Assembly: GCA_022448645.1 (NCBI GenBank)
Contig: JAKVBZ010000093.1
Location: 1-18,585 of the forward strand
Direction: 5' to 3'
From: Pirellulaceae bacterium
GTDB taxonomy: Bacteria > Planctomycetota > Planctomycetia > Pirellulales > Pirellulaceae
Length of the DNA stretch: 18,585 nt
Below are positions 1 to 6,580 of this stretch, one piece after another (the first letter of the stretch is position 1; every line of letters begins with the position of its first letter). A program made the position numbers and the translations under genes. The notes under the pieces were generated by a model. The model was given only the letters and a program-made list of their open reading frames with translations, was not told where the DNA came from and did not search any database.

Positions 1-444
1 TCGCATCGCGATGGTGGACACAACAAACTTTCTCCCGGGGATGCCTGACTAGCGCAGGAAGATCTGCAGTCGTGCCCCACCAGCCAGCTCCGATAATGGC
101 ACAGGAGACTTTGGAACTCATTTCTTCTATCCACATCCTTTTCCAAGATCCGTTAATGATTGAAGACAGCGCCGGTGGTTCGGTACCCGTTGGATACGAT
201 CCACCATAGATACTACTTTGTTCTACCCGTGGTGATAATCAGTGAAACCGTTTACCTGTTAGAGTCCGTTGGACTTGTCCGCCGGCGAGCGGAAAGCTGC
301 TCGGCCACTGCGCTTCAATTCGTGTGATATCCTTCACAAATCTCCCCCTCACGACTTGTTGACCGGAAACAGTTGTGGATACTGGTAAAAAACTACAATT
401 GCTATGCAATTGACCGACCTCCAAAAACTACCGAGATAGACAAT
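1..444. other. Gene-poor left edge, possible 3' tail of an upstream gene
   Basis: No intact gene is visible here. The first ~50 bases could be the end of a plus-strand gene running in from the left. One frame gives a tail ending ...GGHNKLSPGDA with a TGA at 46-48, and another gives RIAMVDTTNFLPGMPD with a TAG at 50-52. The sequence does not decide between them. The remainder, to the ATG at 445, should hold the promoter of the isomerase-like gene, but no convincing -35/-10 pair was found. A short minus-strand open frame at 239-424 has a low-complexity product with no recognisable motif and is not called. Confidence 0.35.
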
Positions 445-1323
445 ATGAATAATCCCGTTGGATTTTTTCTAAATTTGGACCAGGGCCCGCTGAGCAATGA
501 AGAAGTCGTGGCCACGCTAGCCAACATCGGCTATCAGTGCATTGAATATGGAATCACGCACCTGAATCCACAGACGATGACCGAGCAAGAAATGAAAGAC
601 CTGATTCGCATGACCGAAGCAGGCGGGCTTTCAGTTTCGGAATGGGTCGTGCAACGAGAGCTTGTGCATCGAGATGAAAACGTTCGAGAACGTGAGCTAC
701 AGTTGATCCTTGATTGCATTTCCGCCGCCGGGGACCTAGGAATCGGCGTGATGAATCTCTACACCGGCCCAGCACACTTCATGCAAATTGGCTCCCCCGT
801 GCTGCACAAGGAAATCAGTGAAGGGGAAGCCTGGACGATGGTCTGTCACGCCATGGACCGAATCATTCCAGCCGCAGAAAAGGCTCAGGTACGAATAGCC
901 ATCGAGGCTGTCTACGGAATGGTTTGTCGCGAATACTACACATTGGCGGAATTGCTACATCGATACGATTCGGCTTTTCTGGGGTGCAACTACGATCCAT
1001 CCCATATGGAGCTGCATTACAACACCGTCAGCTGGACGATCGAGCAGCTTCAAAATCGCATTTTCCACTGCCACGTGAAAGACACGGCCGGTGTACCGGG
1101 AAAAGTCATGGACGACACATTCCTGTTCTCGATGCTTGGCGAGGGCAGAGTAGATTGGCCAGGTTTTTTTAGCACGATGAAAAAGATCGGTTATGACGGT
1201 TGCCTCAGTGTCGAATGTGAAACATTCCGATACTACGACACCACCTTACAAAAGGACCTTGGCCTGTGCGCCGAGATGTTCTATCGCGATTATCAGAGCT
1301 TGAACTCGCAATACGGCAGCTGA
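445..1323 (+). CDS. Sugar phosphate isomerase/epimerase-like TIM-barrel protein
   Basis: A 292-residue cytoplasmic protein of the xylose-isomerase-like / AP-endonuclease-2 TIM-barrel superfamily, which includes IolE, IolH, hydroxypyruvate isomerases and ketose 3-epimerases. Visible metal-site elements, in order, are Glu154 (IAIEAVYG), Asp184 and His187 (YDPSHMELH), His210 (FHCHVKD) and a C-terminal Glu at 257 or 259 (LSVECE). The LGEGRVDWPGFF segment typical of the family precedes the last strand. The open frame extends upstream to a TTG at 373, but the ATG at 445 gives the normal family length and starts just before the first barrel strand (PVGFFLN); its Shine-Dalgarno is weak. The gene converges with the sugar-acid dehydratase. 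By family it would isomerise or epimerise a sugar, keto-sugar or inosose with a divalent metal. Substrate unknown; superfamily assignment is strong. Confidence 0.85.
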   Translation: MNNPVGFFLNLDQGPLSNEEVVATLANIGYQCIEYGITHLNPQTMTEQEMKDLIRMTEAGGLSVSEWVVQRELVHRDENVRERELQLILDCISAAGDLGIGVMNLYTGPAHFMQIGSPVLHKEISEGEAWTMVCHAMDRIIPAAEKAQVRIAIEAVYGMVCREYYTLAELLHRYDSAFLGCNYDPSHMELHYNTVSWTIEQLQNRIFHCHVKDTAGVPGKVMDDTFLFSMLGEGRVDWPGFFSTMKKIGYDGCLSVECETFRYYDTTLQKDLGLCAEMFYRDYQSLNSQYGS

Positions 1324-1330
1324 CATCATA

Positions 1331-1362
1331 GGCACAGAACAGTCCTAGGACCGTTCTCTGCC
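1331..1362. terminator. 32-bp palindrome between convergent genes, likely bidirectional terminator
   Basis: A near-perfect inverted repeat with 16-base arms and no spacer, centred on CCTAGG. The left arm is ggcacagaacagtcct and the right arm is aggaccgttctctgcc; only the 1335/1358 and 1341/1352 pairs fail. It starts eight bases after the stop of the isomerase-like gene and covers the stop codon and last codons of the dehydratase on the other strand. No T-tract follows on either side, so if it terminates transcription it does so as a hairpin without the classical U-run. The tail-to-tail position supports a terminator. The perfect symmetry would also suit a protein-binding site. Confidence 0.6.
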
Positions 1363-3057
1363 TGGCAAAAGAAAGTCCAGGTCGGCACCCCTACTCGCTG
1401 ACTGAACATGTTGAGCGTACAACCGCCGCCAACCGCGATCGGGTAACTCAGGCGGGAGGAACTCTGTTTTGCGACGAGCCAACTCATCGTCATCGACCAA
1501 CAAATCAATTCTTTTTTCTGGTACGTTTAGTTCGATCTCGTCACCATCCTGCACCAGCGCCAACGGACCTCCGACTGCTGCTTCCGGACAACAATGCAAG
1601 ACCACCGTCCCGTACGAAGTACCACTCATCCGCGCATCGGAAACACGGACCATGTCACGGACTCCTTGTGCTGCCAGATATTTCGGGATGGGCAGCGAAC
1701 CGGCTTCGGGCATGCCTGCACCAACCGGTCCCGCACCACGCAACACCATCACGTGGTCGGGTGTGATGGCCAGTTGAGGATCATCCAGTCGCTGTGCTGC
1801 ATCGTCGGGCGAATCAAACACAACGGCTGGCCCTCGGTGCTGCAACAAATGATCCGTAGCTGCCGAGCGTTTGATGACCGCACCCTCCGGGGCAAGCGAA
1901 CCTCGCAAGGCCACCAGCGCGCCAGTAGATCCAAGCGGATCTTCGAGGGTACGGATCGTCGTTTGCCAATCGCCGGGTGGAGCAACATGGGCCAAGTACT
2001 CCCCCAGCGTCTGTCCGGTTGCGGTCAAGGTCGACAAATCCAAAACGGACTCTAACGCTTTTAACAACGTGGGCAGACCGCCCGCTGCATGAAAGTCCTC
2101 CATATACCCTTGGCCTGATGGCTTACAGTCCACCAACAACGGGACTTCTGCAGCGGCTTCGTTCAAATCGTCCAGCGTGAGATCAATTCCCGCGCGTCCG
2201 GCAATAGCGATCAAGTGAACAATCGCATTGGTGGACCCGCCTAGAGCCGCCAATACCTTGAACGCGTTCGTAAAGGACGCACGTGACAACAAATCTGAAG
2301 GCTTACGCAACTGTCTGGCACAATCAACAGCCGCACGACCGGTCTGCGTAGCCTGGCGTAGTCGATCACCGGTCACCGCGGGTGGCGAGGCACCACCATG
2401 TAGCATTAAACCCAACATTTCTGCAAAACAAGCCATGGTGGCTGCGGTTCCCATGACCATGCACGTGCCGCTAGTGGGGCAAAGCGAACTTTCGACTCCG
2501 GCGATCTGTGCTTCGTCCAGTTCACCGCCACGGTACGCAGCCCAGTAGCGCCGACAGTCGGTACAAGCGCCCAATCGTTCGCCTTGCCAGTCACCGGTGA
2601 TCATAGCTCCTGTCACCAACGCGAGCGCTGGCACGTCAGCAGAAATGGCGGCCATCAACTGCGCCGGCACAGTCTTGTCACACCCTCCCACCAAGACAAC
2701 AGCATCCATCGGTTGAGCTCGAATCATTTCCTCGGTGGCCATGGCCATCAGGTTCCGAAAGAGCATCGTCGTCGGAGAAAACAAGATCTCATGCAGCGAA
2801 ATAGTAGGAAAGACAAACGGCAATCCCCCCGCCTCCAAAACTCCACGCTCCACGGCCCGAATGAGATCCGGCATGGTGCGGTGACAAGTATTGTAGTCGC
2901 TAGAAGTATCGACAACGCCAACGATGGGACGGTCGAGATCGCTCTGGTCAAAGCCAGCCGATGCCAGAAACGCACGGCGTATGTAGCGGCTAAAATCGGG
3001 ATCCGCGTAGGAAGTAAGGTTTCGCGACAAGCCAGTGGAGGACTCTACAGAAGGCAT
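1345..3057 (-). CDS. IlvD/Edd-family sugar-acid dehydratase
   Basis: A 570-residue dehydratase of the IlvD/Edd family, probably acting on an aldonic acid such as a pentonate to give the 2-keto-3-deoxy acid. Three Cys sit where the [2Fe-2S] ligands of sugar-acid dehydratases lie: Cys58 (DYNTCH), Cys126 (GGCDKT) and Cys199 (PTSGTCM). This is close to the numbering I recall for rhizobial L-arabinonate dehydratase (59/127/200). The C-terminal swivel domain carries DARMSGTSYGTVVLH, with Ser478 as the expected catalytic base, then GGPLALVQDGDEIEL. Length and motifs fit the pentonate/hexonate branch better than the branched-chain amino-acid enzyme. A TTG at 3084 is possible, but the ATG at 3057 matches the family N-terminus. 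It lies 50 bp after the ThDP enzyme, presumably in one operon. Family is near certain; substrate is inferred. Confidence 0.9.
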   Translation of the reverse strand: MPSVESSTGLSRNLTSYADPDFSRYIRRAFLASAGFDQSDLDRPIVGVVDTSSDYNTCHRTMPDLIRAVERGVLEAGGLPFVFPTISLHEILFSPTTMLFRNLMAMATEEMIRAQPMDAVVLVGGCDKTVPAQLMAAISADVPALALVTGAMITGDWQGERLGACTDCRRYWAAYRGGELDEAQIAGVESSLCPTSGTCMVMGTAATMACFAEMLGLMLHGGASPPAVTGDRLRQATQTGRAAVDCARQLRKPSDLLSRASFTNAFKVLAALGGSTNAIVHLIAIAGRAGIDLTLDDLNEAAAEVPLLVDCKPSGQGYMEDFHAAGGLPTLLKALESVLDLSTLTATGQTLGEYLAHVAPPGDWQTTIRTLEDPLGSTGALVALRGSLAPEGAVIKRSAATDHLLQHRGPAVVFDSPDDAAQRLDDPQLAITPDHVMVLRGAGPVGAGMPEAGSLPIPKYLAAQGVRDMVRVSDARMSGTSYGTVVLHCCPEAAVGGPLALVQDGDEIELNVPEKRIDLLVDDDELARRKTEFLPPELPDRGWRRLYAQHVQSASRGADLDFLLPGRERS

Positions 3058-3107
3058 GATTTTGCAACTCGGTGGCGAAAACAATCAAAACAAATGGAAC
3101 CGCAGGC

Positions 3108-5009
3108 CTATAATCCAATCTGATGACGAAGGCGTTGCGTATCTTCGGACCAATTACCGACATTCCAACGCCCGAAGGCACCCAAGCCGGCCATCTCGTC
3201 GGGACCGAAATAGACAGGCACGTAGATGACACTCAGCCCGCCGTTGGCATACGACGCTTCGAGTGCCTCCTGCAAATGTTCTGTGGAATGGACCGGTCCG
3301 TGTACATCGATTCCAGCAAATGACTTTGTCCAGGCAACATAATCGACTTGCACTTGATCGTTGGTGGCGTGCTCATGTTCGTACTGTGCGTGTTGCAATC
3401 CGGTAATGGCACCCATACGACGATTATCAAACAGCAAGATGGCCCCCCGCGCGCCATGTTCGACTCCGTCGATCAGGATTTGAGGATTCATGGTGAATGA
3501 CCCGTCTCCGGAGAACGCTAACGCGAAAAACGGCTTGTCAGTCAGACCAGATGCCAGCACGGCCGAAACAGCGAAACCCATATAGCTGGCACCTGTTTCC
3601 GTAACGGTTCGACCCAAGCGATCATCTTCGACGACCTGAAAACCATTGGCTTGGACATCCCCCGCATCGAAGAAGTTCACGACATCTCCCTGGGACCGGG
3701 CCCAATCGGCGGCCACTTTGATGGCAGCCGGTTGAGTTAACACTTGACCTCCCCAAACCGAATCCTGCAAGGTTGGCTGATTGTATCGTTCCGCTTTAAA
3801 GCTGTCCCATTCTTGTTTTTTAGCGACACACTCACGAAACCAGTCTGACTCAGTACCGGGTGCTACGGTTTGCTCTTGCTGGAGCGCTTCGTTCAGTTTT
3901 TCGAGTGTGGCAGCCGCATCACCGACAAGAGCCATTGCGTTGCCATAATGAGTCGCTGCTTCCAAGTCCGCATTGATATTGATTACTTGCTCAACGTTTG
4001 GATAAGCCGTTCGCGAACTGTCCGACTGACAGACAAATCGGGAGCCGATAGCAACAAGCAAGTCCGCACGGTCTTGTGCGTGGTTGCCACAGATAGATCC
4101 TTTGCTGCCAGCAACCGTCATGTTCCGCGGATGTTCGTAGGGGATCACTCCCGACACCAATGGGCTGGTAATCGCCACTCCATCTGCCAATTCGAGGAAT
4201 TGGTCAATCTGAGGACCTGCGTCACGCCCTCCACCACCAATCCGCACGACCACTCGTTTGGCCTTGGCCACAGCCTTGGCAGCTTGTTGATAGCGGCCGT
4301 CGTCTTGCGCGGGCCCCAAAGAGGGCGGGGTACCTACAGGCAGCTCTTGCAGGTTGAAATCTTTCATGGATGCGGGCTGCGTATTCATCGGCAGCAATAA
4401 AAAGAATGGCCCGCCGCGATAGGGATGGTCAATCGTATTGAGCCCTCGTCGTAGCGCCGTGGGCAAAGACAGTGGGGTGTGAAGGCAGTAAGCATTTCCC
4501 ATCGTCGAGCAGAGCTTCAGGAACAAATGCTGCTCGTGCTTGGGAATCTGCTGCATGTTGGGGCCTTCGTCTTCGGTCGTTTCGTCACCGAAAAGGTAGT
4601 ACACGCCGAGCCCATCGCTGGCAGTGGCCAACGAACCAGCAAAAGCGTGCATGGCACCAGGACCGATCGAAGTTACAACCGCCGCTTTTTCACCAGTTAC
4701 CCAACGTAAGGCAGTGGCGGCATGCGAAGCTGCCGTCTCATGACGCACTGCGTAAGTCTGGATCACCCCAGCTTCCTCGTAGACACGAAGGACTTCTCCA
4801 ATTTCTGTGGAGCCATGTCCTAACACGACCAAATACCGCCTCACATCCTGCTGCAACAATCCCAACACAAGTGCTTCGGACAGCGTCGTATCAATTCGTT
4901 CTGACAACTGCCCGGATGCTATGGCTTCGTCAATCCCACCAGCAGCCGCAATCACCTTGGCCCGTTCCAAACGTGTAGCCGCAAGTTGCGAGACGAAATC
5001 TTCTTCCAT
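3108..5009 (-). CDS. Thiamine-diphosphate-dependent enzyme, IolD/acetolactate-synthase-like
   Basis: A 633-residue ThDP enzyme with the three-domain acetohydroxyacid synthase layout. The N-terminal PYR domain has the catalytic Glu91 (VRHETAASHAA) and a GPGAM loop at 117-120. The central domain spans roughly 235-375. The C-terminal PP domain has the ThDP/Mg motif GDG (501-503) through Asn529 (LLFDNRRMGA). Length and the GPGAM-to-PYRGGPFF region recall IolD, the trihydroxycyclohexanedione hydrolase of myo-inositol breakdown, more than a 550-residue acetolactate synthase. The ATG at 5009 is preferred over an upstream GTG at 5069 because AAGAAGG lies just upstream and the extension looks non-coding. 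It is the first gene of the operon with the dehydratase, so a role in splitting or decarboxylating a keto-sugar or cyclitol intermediate is inferred. Reaction unproven. Confidence 0.85.
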   Translation of the reverse strand: MEEDFVSQLAATRLERAKVIAAAGGIDEAIASGQLSERIDTTLSEALVLGLLQQDVRRYLVVLGHGSTEIGEVLRVYEEAGVIQTYAVRHETAASHAATALRWVTGEKAAVVTSIGPGAMHAFAGSLATASDGLGVYYLFGDETTEDEGPNMQQIPKHEQHLFLKLCSTMGNAYCLHTPLSLPTALRRGLNTIDHPYRGGPFFLLLPMNTQPASMKDFNLQELPVGTPPSLGPAQDDGRYQQAAKAVAKAKRVVVRIGGGGRDAGPQIDQFLELADGVAITSPLVSGVIPYEHPRNMTVAGSKGSICGNHAQDRADLLVAIGSRFVCQSDSSRTAYPNVEQVININADLEAATHYGNAMALVGDAAATLEKLNEALQQEQTVAPGTESDWFRECVAKKQEWDSFKAERYNQPTLQDSVWGGQVLTQPAAIKVAADWARSQGDVVNFFDAGDVQANGFQVVEDDRLGRTVTETGASYMGFAVSAVLASGLTDKPFFALAFSGDGSFTMNPQILIDGVEHGARGAILLFDNRRMGAITGLQHAQYEHEHATNDQVQVDYVAWTKSFAGIDVHGPVHSTEHLQEALEASYANGGLSVIYVPVYFGPDEMAGLGAFGRWNVGNWSEDTQRLRHQIGL

Positions 5010-5285
5010 ATTTCCAGCCTTCTTCGGACACCTACTTATCAGTCCAGAACACTTTCGATGAAGCAGCACGACACGATAAGCTACGAATTTTTGTGATGGT
5101 CGCGACTGCGGTCGGATTCTACTATAATGCTTCCAGACTGCCCAGGTGCGGCACCTTGTTCCTATGAGCTAGTTGCCCATCTTTGTAGATGACGTTCGTT
5201 CAACGGGCATTCGTTCAGGGAGCACTGTGCTCAGTAAGTTTGATACCATCCAAGCCACGACCGGCGCAACAGAGGATATTGCAGC
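5010..5285. promoter_or_regulatory. Divergent promoter region between ThDP operon and Gfo/Idh gene
   Basis: A 276-bp head-to-head spacer that must hold the start signals for both the minus-strand operon and the plus-strand oxidoreductase. A TATAAT at 5123-5128 (+) resembles a -10 box but has no good -35 at the normal distance. A 13-bp palindrome, AGGTGC-G-GCACCT, at 5144-5156 could be an operator half-way between the genes. On the plus strand AGAGGA at 5271-5276 is a good ribosome-binding site for the ATG at 5286. On the minus strand AAGAAGG precedes the ATG at 5009. Only the ribosome-binding sites are firm. Confidence 0.45.
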
Positions 5286-6281
5286 ATGCCAAATCAACGT
5301 GTTCTCGTCATAGGCGTTGGCTCTATCGGGGAACGACATCTGCGGTGCTTTGGCCGCACCGGGCGCGCAGACATTTCGATCTGCGAGATCAACGACACGT
5401 TGCGTGACACGATTGCGGAACGTTACTCCATCGCCAATGCACACGCCGACTTCGAGGAGGCTTTGGCGACACAACCCGATGTAGCCGTCATTTGTTCCCC
5501 GGCCCATCTACACATTCCGATGGCCATGAAGTTGGCAGATGCCGGAATCCACTTTCTTTGCGAGAAACCACTCAGCGCCAGCTTAGATGGAGTACTCGAA
5601 CTAATCGCGAACGTAAATCGCCAAAACATCACGGCGGCAGTCGCCTACGTCTATCGTTGCACGCCGCTATCCCGGGCACTCCACGAAACCATTCATAGTG
5701 GGCGTTTTGGAGCACCGCTGAACGTGGCATTCCAAGTAGGACAACATTTTCCGTTTTACCGACCGGCTTATCGTGAAATCTACTACACCGATCGGCAGAA
5801 AGGTGGCGGAGCCATCCAGGATGCATTGACCCATGTGATCAACTTGAGTGAATGGCTAGTGGGGCCGGTCGACCGGTTAGTCGCTGACGCTGAGCACCTG
5901 GCACTGGAAGGAGTCACTGTGGAGGACACCGTTCACGTGCTGACCCGACAAGGCCCGATCCTCGGATGCTATGCGCTCAATCAACACCAAATGGCCAACG
6001 AGACGTGCGCCACGATCGTCTGCGAGCAAGCAACCCTTCGCGCCGAGTACCATCGCCAACGTTGGATGTGGCAAGATCGACCTGACGGAGAATGGACCAT
6101 CGAAACGATGGCTCCTGTCGAACGCGATGACCATTTTGTTGCACAGGCCAACATGTTTTTAGATGCCGTGGAACAGCAAGGTGACGTCGCTTGTTCACTG
6201 GAAGCAGGTTTGCAGACACTCCGGGTGAATCTGGCAGCACTGCAATCCGTCGAGCACAGTGGTTGGGAATCGCTCCTCTAA
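5286..6281 (+). CDS. Gfo/Idh/MocA-family NAD(P)-dependent oxidoreductase
   Basis: A 331-residue cytoplasmic dehydrogenase. The N-terminal Rossmann fold shows GVGSIG at 10-15 after VLVI, an acidic residue at the end of strand 2 (CEIN, Glu34), and the family hallmark CEKPLS with Lys94. The C-terminal alpha/beta domain has GGGAIQDALTHVINL, giving the Asp179/His183 pair that serves catalysis in this family. It would oxidise or reduce a hydroxyl of a sugar, sugar acid or cyclitol, as inositol 2-dehydrogenase does. There is no Tat or Sec signal, unlike many planctomycete paralogues. AGAGGA nine bases upstream fixes the start. It is divergent from the ThDP/dehydratase operon and ends about 300 bp before the convergent GH29-like gene. 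Family is certain; substrate is not. Confidence 0.92.
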   Translation: MPNQRVLVIGVGSIGERHLRCFGRTGRADISICEINDTLRDTIAERYSIANAHADFEEALATQPDVAVICSPAHLHIPMAMKLADAGIHFLCEKPLSASLDGVLELIANVNRQNITAAVAYVYRCTPLSRALHETIHSGRFGAPLNVAFQVGQHFPFYRPAYREIYYTDRQKGGGAIQDALTHVINLSEWLVGPVDRLVADAEHLALEGVTVEDTVHVLTRQGPILGCYALNQHQMANETCATIVCEQATLRAEYHRQRWMWQDRPDGEWTIETMAPVERDDHFVAQANMFLDAVEQQGDVACSLEAGLQTLRVNLAALQSVEHSGWESLL

Positions 6282-6580
6282 GCATAAGTGCAGAGCGAAA
6301 TAGACCCCACAGAGCCCATACAACGTCGGCAACATCCATCGGACACCGTGGCAGCTCTCGGCATATGCCAACCGTTGAAAATCTGGGAGGCGTAGTTTTC
6401 CGTCGACCGTCACAGGATTCTTGAATGTCAACTTTGCGTCAGCCAACACTGTCCGTATACCAACGATGGAGCAGGCATTTATTGGAATCATGATCGCGTG
6501 CCGGCATGCACGCTCATGCATCGACACTGGGAGATGATTCTATTCATGCGCCACAGGAATTCCACCCAACATGTGCCGCG
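6282..6580. other. Convergent spacer after the Gfo/Idh gene
   Basis: No gene is supported. Short open frames here are shadows or lack codon bias and motifs. Next to the stop of the minus-strand GH29-like gene, GCGCCACA (6548-6555) pairs with TGTGCCGC (6572-6579) with one mismatch. It encloses the palindrome GGAATTCC and could fold into a terminator-like hairpin for that gene. Confidence 0.35.

Noticed and set aside
5123..5128. TATAAT as a sigma-70 -10 box for the Gfo/Idh gene
   Set aside because: The nearest -35-like TTGTGA is 26 bp upstream, too far, and the box is over 150 bp from the ATG. Not called as a promoter by itself.
6195..6527. Minus-strand open frame overlapping the end of the Gfo/Idh gene
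   Set aside because: It overlaps the coding strand of a certain gene, is rich in Cys and His in a way typical of shadow frames, and shows no motif.
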